From Mycobacterium simiae (GTDB lineage Bacteria; Actinomycetota; Actinomycetes; Mycobacteriales; Mycobacteriaceae): a stretch of 43,391 nt of DNA. The notes below the pieces were generated by a model, which saw only the letters and a list, made by a program, of their open reading frames with translations, ran no database searches and was not told the DNA's origin. The position numbers and the translations under genes are program-made. The stretch covers positions 1 through 43,391 of the forward strand of contig NZ_VTZN01000025.1 in NCBI RefSeq assembly GCF_008370645.1. The letters are read 5' to 3'. The stretch's first letter is position 1; every line of letters begins with the position of its first letter. Below are positions 28,464-39,085 of this stretch, piece after piece.

Positions 28464-31400
28464 ATGACGAGCGATCCCGGGGTTAAGCAGGATGTCGGGC
28501 CGTGGACCAGCTTCACCGAGCCGGCCGATATTCCGGACTGGATCTCCCGGGCCTACCTGAATAGCTATCGGGGTCAAGCGGACGACGGCTTGGGAGCCGC
28601 TCCAGCGCCGCCCTCGGTGGTGAAGCCGCGCATGCTGAGTGCGCACTATCGCCTCGGCATGCATCGCGCGGCTGGTGAGAGCTGCGTCGCGGTATATCCC
28701 GCCGATGATCCGGCAGGCTTTGGACCGGCGTTGCAGGTGGTCACCGACCACGGCAGCATGCTGATGGATTCGGTGACGGTGCTCTTACACCGGCTCGGGG
28801 TGCGCTACACCGCCGTCATGACGCCAGTGTTCGAGGCGCGCCGCAGTCCCGACGGTGATCTGCTGCGCGTCGAACCTAAAGCGGCCGGTGCGTCACCGTA
28901 TGTCGGTGAGGCATGGATTCACGTACAGCTCTCGCCCTCGGTCGACAGCAATGCCCTCACCGAAGTGGAACGGCTGCTGCCCAAGGTCCTGGCCGATGTC
29001 CAGCGGGTCGCCCAAGACGCGGCGGCGATGATCGACACCTTGGCCGAACTGGCCGCAGCAGTCGACAGCGACCTCGAAGGCCACTACGCGGCGCTCGATC
29101 GCCAGGAGGTCGCGGCACTGCTGCGCTGGCTAGGCAACGGCAACTTTCTCTTGCTCGGGTACCAGCCCTGTCGGGTCGACGACGGCATGGTGATCGGCGA
29201 TGGGTCGAGCGGACTTGGCGTGCTGCGCGCGCGCTCGGGTACCCGGCCGCGGCTGACTGACGAAGAGAAACTGCTGGTCTTGGCCCAAGCGCGGGTGGGC
29301 AGCTATTTGCGCTACGGCGCCTACCCGTACGCCATCGCGGTGCGCGAGATGCTCGATGATGGCAGCGTTATCGAGCATCGCTTCGTGGGGCTGTTCACCG
29401 TGGCCGCCATGAACGCCGACGTGCTGGAAATTCCGGCGATCTCGCGGCGGGTTCGCGAAGCACTCGAGTTGGCCGGCAGCGACCCTAGCCACCCCGGCCA
29501 GCTGCTGCTTGACGTCATCCAGACTGTCCCGCGCCCCGAGCTGTTTACCCTGAGCGCCGAGCGGTTATTGACGATGGCCAAAGCCGTAGTGGATTTGGGC
29601 TCACAACGACGCGCATTGTTGTTCTTGCGGGTGGATCGGCTGCAGTTCTTCGTCTCATGCCTGGTCTACGTGCCGCGCGACCGCTACACCACGGCGGTGC
29701 GCTTGCAGATTGAGGATATCCTGGTCCGCGAGTTCGGTGGGACGCGACTGGAATTCACCGCTCGGGTCAGTGAATCGCCTTGGGCGCTCATGCATTTCAT
29801 GGTCCGGTTACCCGAAGACGCTCCGCCGGGATCGGTCGATGTTTCGGAGGCCAACCGGCTGCGGATCCAAGCGTTGCTCAGTGAGGCTGCGCTCACCTGG
29901 GCTGACCGGCTTATCGGCGCGGCGACGTCGGGGTCCATCACTCACCATGACGCCGAGCATTACGCGGCTGCGTTCCCCGAGGTCTACAAGCAGGCGATTA
30001 GTCCGGCTGATGCCATCTACCACATAGCGATCATCAACGAGCTGGCCGATGATTCGGTCAGGTTGGTGTTTTCCGAGGGCGACGAGCAAGGTGTCGCGCA
30101 GTTGACCTGGTTTTTGGGTGGGTGTACCGCATCGCTGAGCGAGCTGTTGCCGATGCTGCAATGCATGGGTGTTGAGGTGCTCGAGGAGCGACCGTTCACC
30201 GTCACCCGCCCCGACGGGCTGCCGATCTGGATCTACCAGTTCAAGATTTCGCCCCATCCCACGATCCCGGAAGCCGCGACGGAGGCTGAACGGACTGCGG
30301 CTGCACAACGATTCGCCGATGCGGTCACCGCGATCTGGCAGGGCCGAGTCGAGATCGACCGGTTCAATGAATTGGTGATGCGTGCGGGGCTGACCTGGCA
30401 GCAGGTTGTGCTGCTGCGCGCGTGCGCCAAGTATCTGCGGCAGGCAGGCTTCCCCTATAGCCAGTCCTACATCGAATCGGTGCTCAACGAACATCCCTCG
30501 ACCGCGCGCTCACTGATCACATTGTTCGAGGCGCTGTTTGATCCCAGACCGGCAGGCGCACCGGCAAAGCGGGATGCGCAAGCGGCCGCGGCCGCAGTCG
30601 CCGCCGATATCGACGCGTTGGTGAGTCTGGACACCGACCGCATCCTGCGGGCGTTCGCCTCGCTGGTGCAGGCCACGTTGCGGACCAATTACTTTGTGAA
30701 GCGGGAGAATTCAGCGCGCAGCCGCGATGTTCTGGCGGTCAAGCTGGACGCGCAGCTAGTCGGTGAGCTGCCACTGCCGCGCCCGAAGTTCGAAATCTTC
30801 GTGTATTCGCCCCGGGTCGAGGGCGTGCACCTGCGATTCGGTCCGGTCGCGCGCGGCGGTTTGCGCTGGTCTGACCGCCGCGACGACTTTCGCACTGAGA
30901 TCCTCGGTTTAGTCAAGGCTCAAGCAGTGAAGAACGCCGTCATCGTGCCCGTCGGCGCCAAAGGTGGATTCGTCGTCAAGCGGCCGCCGCTGCCCACCGG
31001 CGACGCAGCCGCCGACCGTGACGCCGTCCGCGCCGAGGGTGTGGCCTGCTATCAGCTGTTTATCTCCGGATTGCTTGATGTCACCGACAACGTCAACCAC
31101 GCGACCGGAAAGGTCAGCCCACCGCCCGAGGTGGTGCGGCGCGACGGGGACGACGCCTACCTGGTGGTGGCCGCCGACAAAGGCACGGCCACGTTCTCTG
31201 ATATCGCCAACGATGTCGCCAAGTCCTATGGGTTCTGGTTGGGTGATGCATTCGCTTCCGGCGGATCGGTGGGCTACGACCACAAGGCCATGGGCATCAC
31301 CGCCAGGGGGGCCTGGGAGGCCGTCAAGCGCCATTTCCGGGAAATCGGGGTCGACACGCAGACCGAGGACTTCACCGTCGTGGGCATCGGTGACATGAGC

Positions 31401-33290
31401 GGCGACGTGTTCGGCAACGGCATGCTGCTCAGCAAGCACATCAGGCTCATTGCTGCGTTCGATCACCGGCACGTCTTCCTCGACCCGGACCCCGATGCCG
31501 GTGCCTCCTGGGAGGAGCGTCGGCGGATGTTCCAGCTGCCCCGATCCAGCTGGGACGATTACGACAAGTCCTTGATCAGTGAGGGTGGCGGCGTTTATAG
31601 CCGCGAGCAGAAAGCGATTCCGATCAGCCCGCAGGTCTGTGCGGCTTTGTGCATTGAGAGCGAAGTCGCCGAGATGTCCCCGCCCAACCTGATCCGGGCA
31701 ATCTTGCAGGCGCCGGTCGACCTGCTCTTCAACGGCGGCATCGGCACCTACATCAAGGCCGAGTCGGAGTCCGATGCCGATGTCGGCGATCGCGCCAACG
31801 ACTTGGTGCGGGTTAACGCAAACCAACTGCGCACCAAGGTGATTGGCGAAGGCGGCAATCTCGGGGTGACGGCATTGGGCCGCGTCGAATTCGATCTGTC
31901 GGGAGGCCGGATCAATACCGACGCGCTGGACAACTCCGCCGGAGTGGATTGCTCCGATCACGAGGTCAACATCAAGATTCTGATCGACGCACTGGTCACC
32001 GCGGGAAAGGTCCGATCCGACGAACGCAAAGAGTTGCTGGAGTCGATGACCGACGAGGTGGCACGGCTGGTGCTCACCGACAACGACGACCAAAACGACT
32101 TGATGGGTACCAGCCGCGCCAACGCGGCCAGTCTGTTGCCGGTGCACGCCGACCAGATCAGGCACTTGGTGGCCAAGCGCGGGCTCAATCGGGAACTGGA
32201 AGCACTGCCGTCGGAGAAGGAGATCACACGACGCGCCGAAGCCGGTATTGGGCTCACCTCGCCCGAGCTGGCGACGTTGATGGCACACGTCAAGCTGTCG
32301 CTCAAAGAAGACGTGTTAGCCACCGAGCTGCCAGACCAGGATGTGTTCGCGTCCAGGTTGCCGGAATACTTCCCACGGCCATTGCGCGAACGCTTTACCC
32401 CGGACATCCGTTCGCATCAGCTGCGCCGCGAAATCGTGACCACCATGCTGGTGAACGATCTGGTGGATACTGCCGGCATCAGCTATACCTTCCGGATCGC
32501 CGAAGACGTTGGTGTCACGCCGATCGACGCGGTGCGCACCTACGTCGCGACCGATGCCATCTTCGGGATCAACCACTTGTGGCGGCGGATTCGCGCGGCT
32601 CAGCTGCCGGTGGCAATCTCAGACCGGTTGACACTGGATACCCGTCGGCTGATAGACCGGGCCGGACGCTGGTTGCTCAACTACCGTCCGCAGCCGCTGG
32701 CCGTCGGCGCTGAGATCAACCGCTTCGCCGCCAAGGTCAAGGCGATGACGCCGCGCATGTCGGAGTGGTTGCGCGGAGACGACAAAGCCATCGTCGAAAA
32801 GGAGGCCGCTGAGTTCACGGCACTCGGCGCGCCCCACGACCTGGCTTATCGAGTGGCCGTCGGCTTATACCGCTACAGCCTGCTTGACATCATCGACATT
32901 GCCGATATCACCGAGGTTGGCTCCGCAGACGTTGCCGACACCTACTTCGCCCTGATGGACCGGCTGGGCACCGACGGCCTGCTTACCGCGGTTTCTCAGC
33001 TACCCCGCAAAGATCGTTGGCATGCGTTGGCGCGCTTGGCAATTCGTGACGATATCTATGCCTCACTGCGGTCGCTGTGTCTGGACGTGCTGGCCGTGGG
33101 CGAGCCTGATGAAAGCGGGGAACAAAAGATCGCCGAATGGGAGCACATCAGTGCGTCGCGGGTGGATCGGGCCCGCCGCACCCTCGATGAGATTCGGGAA
33201 AGTGGGGCAAAGGATTTGGCGACGCTGTCGGTGGCGGCACGACAGATCCGCCGGATGACCCGCACCAGCGGACGTGGAGCTTCGGGATGA
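28464..33290 (+). CDS. gdh: Large (180-kDa class) NAD-dependent glutamate dehydrogenase
   Basis: A 1608-residue enzyme of the large GDH class, converting glutamate to 2-oxoglutarate and ammonia in the cytoplasm. The N-terminal half holds the ACT-like regulatory regions. The catalytic core near residues 780-1250 has [22 protein letters not shown] and the substrate lysine K833 in [11 protein letters not shown], then dinucleotide-binding segments ([35 protein letters not shown]). ATG at 28464 ([11 protein letters not shown]) matches the start of the M. tuberculosis protein as remembered; the same frame is open upstream through the 54-bp repeat. In mycobacteria GarA inhibits this enzyme under PknB/PknG control (established). 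The stop overlaps the thioesterase start (ATGA). Confidence 0.95.
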   Translation: MTSDPGVKQDVGPWTSFTEPADIPDWISRAYLNSYRGQADDGLGAAPAPPSVVKPRMLSAHYRLGMHRAAGESCVAVYPADDPAGFGPALQVVTDHGSMLMDSVTVLLHRLGVRYTAVMTPVFEARRSPDGDLLRVEPKAAGASPYVGEAWIHVQLSPSVDSNALTEVERLLPKVLADVQRVAQDAAAMIDTLAELAAAVDSDLEGHYAALDRQEVAALLRWLGNGNFLLLGYQPCRVDDGMVIGDGSSGLGVLRARSGTRPRLTDEEKLLVLAQARVGSYLRYGAYPYAIAVREMLDDGSVIEHRFVGLFTVAAMNADVLEIPAISRRVREALELAGSDPSHPGQLLLDVIQTVPRPELFTLSAERLLTMAKAVVDLGSQRRALLFLRVDRLQFFVSCLVYVPRDRYTTAVRLQIEDILVREFGGTRLEFTARVSESPWALMHFMVRLPEDAPPGSVDVSEANRLRIQALLSEAALTWADRLIGAATSGSITHHDAEHYAAAFPEVYKQAISPADAIYHIAIINELADDSVRLVFSEGDEQGVAQLTWFLGGCTASLSELLPMLQCMGVEVLEERPFTVTRPDGLPIWIYQFKISPHPTIPEAATEAERTAAAQRFADAVTAIWQGRVEIDRFNELVMRAGLTWQQVVLLRACAKYLRQAGFPYSQSYIESVLNEHPSTARSLITLFEALFDPRPAGAPAKRDAQAAAAAVAADIDALVSLDTDRILRAFASLVQATLRTNYFVKRENSARSRDVLAVKLDAQLVGELPLPRPKFEIFVYSPRVEGVHLRFGPVARGGLRWSDRRDDFRTEILGLVKAQAVKNAVIVPVGAKGGFVVKRPPLPTGDAAADRDAVRAEGVACYQLFISGLLDVTDNVNHATGKVSPPPEVVRRDGDDAYLVVAADKGTATFSDIANDVAKSYGFWLGDAFASGGSVGYDHKAMGITARGAWEAVKRHFREIGVDTQTEDFTVVGIGDMSGDVFGNGMLLSKHIRLIAAFDHRHVFLDPDPDAGASWEERRRMFQLPRSSWDDYDKSLISEGGGVYSREQKAIPISPQVCAALCIESEVAEMSPPNLIRAILQAPVDLLFNGGIGTYIKAESESDADVGDRANDLVRVNANQLRTKVIGEGGNLGVTALGRVEFDLSGGRINTDALDNSAGVDCSDHEVNIKILIDALVTAGKVRSDERKELLESMTDEVARLVLTDNDDQNDLMGTSRANAASLLPVHADQIRHLVAKRGLNRELEALPSEKEITRRAEAGIGLTSPELATLMAHVKLSLKEDVLATELPDQDVFASRLPEYFPRPLRERFTPDIRSHQLRREIVTTMLVNDLVDTAGISYTFRIAEDVGVTPIDAVRTYVATDAIFGINHLWRRIRAAQLPVAISDRLTLDTRRLIDRAGRWLLNYRPQPLAVGAEINRFAAKVKAMTPRMSEWLRGDDKAIVEKEAAEFTALGAPHDLAYRVAVGLYRYSLLDIIDIADITEVGSADVADTYFALMDRLGTDGLLTAVSQLPRKDRWHALARLAIRDDIYASLRSLCLDVLAVGEPDESGEQKIAEWEHISASRVDRARRTLDEIRESGAKDLATLSVAARQIRRMTRTSGRGASG

Positions 33291-33700
33291 GCGCCGGCTT
33301 CGTTGCGTCGGTGCCGGTGCGCTGGTCCGACATTGACATGTACCAGCACGTCAACCACGCCACCCTGGTCACCATCCTGGAAGAGGCGCGTGTCCCGTTT
33401 CTCAAAGACGCGTTCGCTGCCGACATCACGACTATCGGGTTACTAATTGCCGACGTCCGGGTCACCTACAAGGGTCAACTGCGGCTGTCCGATTCCCCGT
33501 TGCAAGTGACGATCTGGGTAAAGCGGCGGCGCGCGGTCGACTTCACGCTCGGTTATGAAGTGCGCTCGGTCAACGCGGAGCCGGACTCCAAGCCGGCTGT
33601 CATCGCCGAGTCTCAGCTGGCCGCCTTCCATATCGACGAGCAGCGGCTGGTTCGCCTGTTCCCACATCACCGGGAGTACCTGCAGCGGTGGATGCGGTAG
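33287..33700 (+). CDS. Hot-dog acyl-CoA thioesterase (Rv2475c-like)
   Basis: A 137-residue 4-hydroxybenzoyl-CoA thioesterase-type protein. The motif [24 protein letters not shown] near residues 13-36 holds the family's Asp and HVN segment (D17, H20). It should hydrolyse an acyl-CoA thioester. ATG 33287 overlaps the gdh stop and the 3' end overlaps the next gene by 13 bases, making gdh-thioesterase-Rv2474c-like a tightly coupled unit. Substrate unknown. Confidence 0.88.
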   Translation: MSAGFVASVPVRWSDIDMYQHVNHATLVTILEEARVPFLKDAFAADITTIGLLIADVRVTYKGQLRLSDSPLQVTIWVKRRRAVDFTLGYEVRSVNAEPDSKPAVIAESQLAAFHIDEQRLVRLFPHHREYLQRWMR

Positions 33701-34350
33701 CCGAGCGCGGGCTGTGGCTTAAGGACACGGCTCACCGCGCGGATCTGGCCAGGTTCGTGGAGCGCGCGATGCGGCTCGACGATGCCGCGGTCATCCGACT
33801 GCGTGCACGATCGGCCGGATTGCTGACGGCATGGGTGGCAACGGGTTTCGACGTGCTAGCCAGCCGGGTGGTGGCCGGCAAGGTGCGACCCGACGATTTC
33901 TGTTCGGGCGCAGACGGGTTGGCGCGCGGACTGGCGGCGATGGACAACTCGGGCTACGTCGATCCGGGTTATCCGATGGACTCGGCATGGCGGGGTGTGT
34001 TACCTCCTGAATCAGGTTTCACCCACCTCGACGATGTGCCGGCTCAGGCCATCCTCGAGCTGTCTCAGAACGGCGCATGGCTAGCCAAAGAGTACGGAAG
34101 CACCCAGGGGCCGCCGGTCTCGCTGCTGGACCAAGAGGTTGTCCAGGTCAGCTCCGGCGACGTCACCGTTGGGCTGCCGATGCGTTGTGTGTTCGCCCTG
34201 ACCGCGATGGGTTTTTTGGCGCAGCCGGCCGACGTGGTCGACGCGGACGAAATTGTTCGGGTCCGGGTTCACCCGGCGTGGTTGCGGGTCGACGCCCGCT
34301 ACGGGTCTGTGTACCTGCGCCGCGGCCATCCTGCGCTGGTGCTGCGCTGA
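33688..34350 (+). CDS. Conserved hypothetical protein (Rv2474c-like)
   Basis: A 220-residue soluble protein starting at GTG 33688, inside the end of the thioesterase gene. I do not recognise a domain. The N-terminal half is helical and Ala/Arg/Leu-rich; the middle contains GFTHLDDVPAQAILELSQNGAWLAKEYGS, and the C-terminal half has alternating beta-strand patterns (VVQVSSGDVTVGLPMRCVFAL, IVRVRVHPAWLRVDARYGSVYLRRG). It ends the conserved gdh-linked unit and marks the left border of the accessory block. Confidence 0.82.
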   Translation: MDAVAERGLWLKDTAHRADLARFVERAMRLDDAAVIRLRARSAGLLTAWVATGFDVLASRVVAGKVRPDDFCSGADGLARGLAAMDNSGYVDPGYPMDSAWRGVLPPESGFTHLDDVPAQAILELSQNGAWLAKEYGSTQGPPVSLLDQEVVQVSSGDVTVGLPMRCVFALTAMGFLAQPADVVDADEIVRVRVHPAWLRVDARYGSVYLRRGHPALVLR

Positions 34351-34359
34351 CACCTGACT

Positions 34360-35010
34360 TTTTTGGCTAGCCCGGGTCTTGCCAGTGCAAACCGGTACGG
34401 GTAGTAGAGGCGTCGTCGGATTTCGGCGTTGGGCAGAACCTCGTTGGCTACCTGTCGAGTCTGATCGAGGTTTTCGTGGGGCTCGGTGACCGGTGCGCCG
34501 ATATCACGGGTCTCCCGATGAAGGCGCGTTTCTACCCAGGCGATGGGCCACACAGCAGCGACCATGCCCAGTTGCGGATCGCCTTGTTCGCCGCAAGCAC
34601 ACGACGGCCAGCTCGCCGCCGGGCTTGAGTAGTTGGCGCGTTTTGCCAGCGCCTCTTGCAGCGGCTGGTGGTGAATGCTGGCCACGAACATGATGACGTC
34701 GAAGCTCTGCTGGGGCGCGGCGAAGCCTCGAAAGTCGCAGTGGTCGACCGATGTGTTGGCTTTCGAGTGCAGCCGGCGACGGGCTCGTTCGACGGTGGCA
34801 GCGTCGGATCGATGCCGACCACCCGGCGCGATACTACTGCCAGCCGCTGCACCAGCAGGCCCCCACCGCACCCCACATACAAGACGTCGGCGTGGTGCCG
34901 CGCCGCAATATCGCCAGTAGTCCGCCACGCATGGCAAGTTTGCCAATGTGGCTGCGGTGGGCATCAAGTACGACGCTGACCGGCGCATTCTATCGACCTG
35001 CTGCATAGCG
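34360..35010 (-). pseudogene. Class I SAM-dependent methyltransferase, broken by several frameshifts
   Basis: Pieces of one methyltransferase occur in the right order on the minus strand but in different frames. The AdoMet loop YVGCGGGLLVQRLA...VGIDP is near 34882-34800. SFDVIMFVASIHHQPLQEAL (post-motif core) is near 34708-34650, LLKPGGELAVVCL near 34635-34595, and the C-terminal VRRRLYY-like tail (here IRRRLYYPYRFAL) near 34418-34371. At least three frame changes are needed to read it through, and the Asp/Val before the glycine loop is altered (LYVGCGG). It is next to the intact Rv2474c-like gene with only about 10-20 bases between, convergent. Functional protein is unlikely. Confidence 0.75.
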
Positions 35011-35070
35011 AGCTTGGTCCTGGCTGGCCACCCCGCAATCGGGAGGCCCATACCGGGCGCCGGCCGAGGC

Positions 35071-35102
35071 TGCATACCGATGCCATGCGGCGCCGGTATG
35101 CA
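35071..35102. repeat. 9-bp perfect inverted repeat at edge of AT-rich segment
   Basis: Arms TGCATACCG (35071-35079) and CGGTATGCA (35094-35102) with a 14-base loop. It lies upstream of the decayed methyltransferase and exactly where the sequence changes from GC-rich to AT-rich. It could be an operator, a terminator or a mobile-element end; nothing decides between them. Confidence 0.55.
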
Positions 35103-35578
35103 TGTCAAAACTATTGAACAAAACGTTGCAGCCGAGAAAATCGGACCGGTTGTCCAAAAGTTAGACTTAATGGATAGCGCATATAACATTATTATTACGG
35201 TTAGCTATCGCTATCATAACGCAACTTGCTGTCTTGAGTTGTCGCCATTACCTTATAGTCATTTCGCGACTATAACCGATTCCAGAGAGTAAGCGCATGA
35301 CAAGTCCCATTGTTGTCGCCGAACGTATCGATGCCCGACGACGGTCGTGACTTTGGCTGAGCGCGGATGTGCGTCTCTCATGCTTCGGCAAGGGTCTACT
35401 TCGTAATGTATCGGCAATGTGGTGGGGTTGTTGACGAATTTGCCCGTCGTGACGACGTCTTTCCGAAGCAAACACAAATAGCGAACATTGACATTTCCAG
35501 TGCTGCCACGTATATCAACTCGCGATGGGCGGCCGTGACTGTCGCACATCGATGTAACCCGTCGGATCCGCTTCAGTT
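35103..35578. other. AT-rich non-coding stretch before the acetyltransferase
   Basis: From about 35103 to 35290 base composition drops to roughly 40% GC by eye, against about 65% around it. TATAAC at 35182-35187 would serve as a -10 element. A 17-codon ORF (35297-35350, starting MTSPIVVAERID) and an 82-codon frame (35367-35615) have no recognisable features; the latter overlaps the next gene and is not called. Confidence 0.45.
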
Positions 35579-36469
35579 GTGCACCAGCTTTCAATTAGAA
35601 CTCACGCGAGCATAAAAGGGATTGCCATCGACGCTAACAATTTGATCCGCTCGGCTGAGCACGCAGCGGTCAACATCACTATTCCGTCCCATGGCCGGGT
35701 CGACGTCACGAGAACTTTCTCGCAGGCTCGCGTCGGCAGATCTCCTCACCGCATTGTCCGCAGCAAATGCCTGCGCTGGGCATCACTGCCGCCCGCGCAG
35801 CGTTGTGTCTGGGTGGAGCGGCTCTACGGTCTTTACCGCGAGACGGTGCGCGGCGACACGAAGGATGTGTTTGCGGCCCAGGTTTTTGGGGCCGGTGAGG
35901 TTCACCTGAAGATCTTCTTTGGTGCACGCGACGAATTGGCCGGTTTTGCATACCTGGGTGTCGAGCGGATTGAGCATCAGGCCAACCACTACGCCGTATT
36001 ATTCGGAGGCGCGTTCTTCCGCCCGGGCTATCGCGGCGGAACAAGTAGCATGCTGTTCGCCCTCCGCCAGGTGCTTCGCTTCAAACTCCGTGCACCGCGC
36101 ACCCCGATCGCCTACTTGACCCGCAGTTCGTCACCCGCTGCATATCGTCTGTTGGCCCGGACGATGCCACGGATCTATCCGCGCCGCGGGCACCGAACGT
36201 CTGGTGATGTCGAAGCTCTGGTGATGGTGGTTAGCGAGAAAAGGAATTACGTGCGGGTCGGTGACTCACCCTGGGTCGTGCGTTCGGGCGCTACACCGCT
36301 TGATGCCTCGCGGTTGCGCGGGCTCGAACATGACCCGGACGCGCAGTTTTTCTTTCAGGCCAACCCGCGCTTCACCGACGGAGAAGCACTCCTGGTGTGG
36401 ATACCTGCGAACCTGGCAAACGTCGCTGGCGGGTTGTTGAAGCTACTACGCACGCGGAGTACCACGTGA
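35579..36469 (+). CDS. GNAT-like N-acetyltransferase, N-terminus uncertain
   Basis: From about residue 80 the protein looks like an N-acetyltransferase: LYGLYRETVRGD, a strand region LAGFAYLGVERIE, then FFRPGYRGGTSSMLFALRQ, a candidate acetyl-CoA pyrophosphate loop and helix, then a C-terminal part ending LVWIPANLANVAGGLLKLL. The only in-frame start is GTG 35579 with no ribosome binding site, and the first 75 residues look non-coding. Another frame from ATG 35691 gives a more protein-like N-terminus (SRELSRRLASADLLTALSAANA), so the gene may carry a frameshift near 35790. A strong hairpin follows the stop. Substrate unknown; a link to the downstream fusion gene is contextual only. Confidence 0.6.
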   Translation: MHQLSIRTHASIKGIAIDANNLIRSAEHAAVNITIPSHGRVDVTRTFSQARVGRSPHRIVRSKCLRWASLPPAQRCVWVERLYGLYRETVRGDTKDVFAAQVFGAGEVHLKIFFGARDELAGFAYLGVERIEHQANHYAVLFGGAFFRPGYRGGTSSMLFALRQVLRFKLRAPRTPIAYLTRSSSPAAYRLLARTMPRIYPRRGHRTSGDVEALVMVVSEKRNYVRVGDSPWVVRSGATPLDASRLRGLEHDPDAQFFFQANPRFTDGEALLVWIPANLANVAGGLLKLLRTRSTT

Positions 36470-36497
36470 GCGCACTGCCGAACTCACCGCAGTGCGC
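36470..36497 (+). terminator. Hairpin terminator after the acetyltransferase gene
   Basis: GCGCACTGC and GCAGTGCGC form a perfect nine-pair stem with a 10-base loop, beginning one base after the TGA stop. There is no U-run, which is common for mycobacterial terminators. It would separate the acetyltransferase transcript from the ThiF-nitroreductase gene. Confidence 0.65.
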
Positions 36498-36703
36498 GCG
36501 TTCGGATCTATCGGCTTCCGCCGCCAGCACGGGTTAACGTAAGCAATTAATCGCACCTGAAGGATGGGAAGTCGCAGGGCATGGGGCAAAGCACCGAGAA
36601 GCGCAGCGAACGTCGAGCAAATAGGAGCCCCTAATCTTTCCCGGCATTCGCGTGAGGGACTACGAATTGAGAAGGTTGTAATAGAAACGTCTGGAGCCGG
36701 ATA

Positions 36704-36787
36704 ATGATAGCCATCAGCAGTTTGCCGATGCTCACCAAAGTTGCCGCAACTACTTATCGATTGATACGACTGAAATCGTCATCTTGA
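36704..36787 (+). CDS. Possible small peptide gene (27 codons) upstream of the ThiF fusion
   Basis: The ATG has GGAG seven bases upstream (36693-36696), a better ribosome binding site than the large gene behind it has. The product begins MIAISSLPMLTK and ends with three serines; it is basic and partly hydrophobic. A 46-codon frame (36564-36704) ends in TAATG overlapping its start. It lies in the 338-base gap (36498-36835) before the E1-like fusion gene. It could be a leader peptide, a modified-peptide precursor or chance. Confidence 0.25.
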   Translation: MIAISSLPMLTKVAATTYRLIRLKSSS

Positions 36788-36835
36788 TAGAAGTCTTGGT
36801 ACGACTGCCCCCGAAAATCGTGTTGGCATAGAACC

Positions 36836-39085
36836 ATGCGCCGGTCGCTGATAGAGTCCTTGCGGAAGAATTGTGGGCATGCAAGTATCGCTTGCGTGAA
36901 CGTAATGACTTGCGGCGTGGGTGATGCAGAGATACAGATTCTCGATCCCGACGATCCCGACGACTATCGGCGGTTGGAAAACCTACGCGCTGATGCCTGC
37001 ATTGAATTCCTGGACCAGCTTGACGGGCAGGTGGAATCCGTCCGAAGTCTCCGTCCCGGCCCCAACGCTGAGTTGATTGCCGAGCGGAGCCGGTGGGTCT
37101 ACTACCCCTGGCGCCGAAACGTGGTCGCCGTATTGGGCCCCCAAGCCTTTCGGGCGGTACGGCTCGACCGGAACAGGCATCTGATTACCGTCGAGGAGCA
37201 AGGCCGGCTCGCCGCGCTACGCATCGGAGTGGTCGGATTGAGCGTCGGACATGTCATTGCGTATACCATTGCGGCCGAAGGATTGTGCGGAGAACTGCGA
37301 CTCGCCGACTTCGATCGGTTAGACCTATCCAACCTCAATCGCGTGCCTGCATCGGTGTTGGACCTCGGTACCAACAAGGCGACGGCTGCCGGGCGCCGGA
37401 TAGCCGAGCTGGACCCGTATTTGCGGGTGCGGACATTTACCGCGGGAGTAACTCCAGATGCTCTGGATGCATTCCTCGATGGCCTTGACATCGTTGTCGA
37501 AGAATGCGACTCGCTCGACACTAAAATCCTGGTCCGGCAGGCTGCGCGCAGCCGGCAGATACCGGTCGTCATGGCCACCGACCACCGCGGCTTGGTGGAT
37601 GTCGAGCGGTTTGACCAGGAGCCGACGCGACCGATTCTGCACGGCTTACTTGGCGACGTTGATGGCGCCACCTTGGCAGGGTTGTCGGCCAGGGAAAAGA
37701 TGCCGCACTTGTATCGTCTCGCCGACCCTGGCCGGGGGACTGCGCGTGAGGCCGCGACGCTCATCGAGGTCGGAACTACACTGTCCGCGTGGCCGCAACT
37801 GGCGAGCCAAGTCACACTCGGCGCGGCGACGGTAGCAGAGGCTGTCCGCAGAATTGGTCTGGGTGAGCCGCTATTGTCTGGCCGGACCCGTATCGACATC
37901 GCCGCGGCGCTGGACCATCTCGACGAGCCCGCCACTGCGCACCACGAGGGCACCGCCAGGTGGGACGGCGATCCGCAGTCCGACCCTGACGCCGAAATAC
38001 TGGCCGATGTTGGCAAGCTGCCCAACATCATCGACGTGGTCGCCACGGCAGCCAGCCGCGCGCCTTCGGTCGGAAACGCGCAGCCATGGCGCATCGAAGT
38101 TGATCACGATGCCGTCGCCATCGAACTTGTACCTGAGCGTACGTCGTTGGTGGACATCGATTTTCGAGCCAGCGCAGTCGCCATCGGCGCTGCGGTGTTC
38201 AACGCCCGGGTAGCGGCCGCAGCTCACGGAGTCCTCGGGCCCGTGGAGATTGGCCACAGCAGCGAACAATCGCCCCTCTGCGTGGTTGTGAAGCTAGGTG
38301 CTGACAGCGACCCCGAGCTGGCGCGACTCTATCGACCGATGCTGCTACGACAAACCAACCGACACCACGGGACACCGGCTCCGATTGCAGATGCGACCCT
38401 GGAATTGCTGGAATCAGCGGCCCGGCGCGAAGGCGCGCGGCTGCAGCTTCTGCGGACGCGAGACGAGATCGAGAGGGCCGCAATGATTCTCGGGGAGTCT
38501 GATCGCATCCGCTATTTGACTCCCGAACTGCACGCCGAGCTGGTGGCTGAATTGCGTTGGCCGACAGATCCATCCTTGGAGTCGGGTATCGATGTCCGAG
38601 GCCTCGAGCTGGATCCTTTCCGATTGGCGATGCTCGACACGCTGTGTCGACCCGAAGTCATGGCCGAACTAGCACGATGGAACGGTGGTGTCGCCCTGGG
38701 TGCCGAAAGCTATTTTCGAGTTTGTGCGAGTTCCGCAATAGCCCTCGTGTTCATCCAAGGTGAGACATTGGCCGATTACGCGTGTGGTGGATCAGCTGCT
38801 GAGGCCGTCTGGATCCGCGCGCAGCAACATGGGCTGGCAGCGGGACCGATCTCGCCGCTGTTTCTCTATGCCAAGACCAGTCAAGAGCGTTCCGATCTGT
38901 CACCGAACTTCGCCCCCCAGTTGCAGCGTCTGCAGCGTGAATTCAACGAACTGGCTGGTACGCAGGCTGGTGAGTCGCCGATTATGGTGCTGAGATTCTG
39001 CGCTGCGCCAAGCCCATCGATCCGCAGCCGACGTCGCCCCTTCATGAGGCAGAGCATTCAGGGGCAAGACGGCGCGCGCACATGA
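36836..39085 (+). CDS. ThiF/E1-like adenylating domain fused to Acg-type nitroreductase domain (Rv1355c/MoeY-like)
   Basis: A 749-residue fusion. Residues 1-125 form a mycobacterial N-domain ([24 protein letters not shown]). Residues 126-380 are a ThiF/MoeB/E1-like ATP-binding domain: glycine loop GVVGLSVG (131-138), D158 and D160 in [13 protein letters not shown] (R169), and K181 in NKATAAGRR. No CxxC zinc pairs and no clear catalytic Cys are seen. Residues 395-735 are a flavin nitroreductase-like domain with [10 protein letters not shown] (409-418), as in the mycobacterial Acg family. It may adenylate a carboxylate and then oxidise or reduce it; true molybdopterin synthesis is doubtful. Start ATG 36836 or ATG 36905, neither with a good ribosome site. 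The stop overlaps the exporter start. Confidence 0.82.
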   Translation: MRRSLIESLRKNCGHASIACVNVMTCGVGDAEIQILDPDDPDDYRRLENLRADACIEFLDQLDGQVESVRSLRPGPNAELIAERSRWVYYPWRRNVVAVLGPQAFRAVRLDRNRHLITVEEQGRLAALRIGVVGLSVGHVIAYTIAAEGLCGELRLADFDRLDLSNLNRVPASVLDLGTNKATAAGRRIAELDPYLRVRTFTAGVTPDALDAFLDGLDIVVEECDSLDTKILVRQAARSRQIPVVMATDHRGLVDVERFDQEPTRPILHGLLGDVDGATLAGLSAREKMPHLYRLADPGRGTAREAATLIEVGTTLSAWPQLASQVTLGAATVAEAVRRIGLGEPLLSGRTRIDIAAALDHLDEPATAHHEGTARWDGDPQSDPDAEILADVGKLPNIIDVVATAASRAPSVGNAQPWRIEVDHDAVAIELVPERTSLVDIDFRASAVAIGAAVFNARVAAAAHGVLGPVEIGHSSEQSPLCVVVKLGADSDPELARLYRPMLLRQTNRHHGTPAPIADATLELLESAARREGARLQLLRTRDEIERAAMILGESDRIRYLTPELHAELVAELRWPTDPSLESGIDVRGLELDPFRLAMLDTLCRPEVMAELARWNGGVALGAESYFRVCASSAIALVFIQGETLADYACGGSAAEAVWIRAQQHGLAAGPISPLFLYAKTSQERSDLSPNFAPQLQRLQREFNELAGTQAGESPIMVLRFCAAPSPSIRSRRRPFMRQSIQGQDGART

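Noticed and set aside
35367..35615. 82-codon plus-strand ORF before the acetyltransferase
   Set aside because: No ribosome site or family signal, and it overlaps the annotated acetyltransferase start.
36836..39085. Reading the fusion as a molybdopterin enzyme (MoeY)
   Set aside because: The name is historical; no zinc pairs, no thioester Cys, and no molybdenum cofactor genes nearby.
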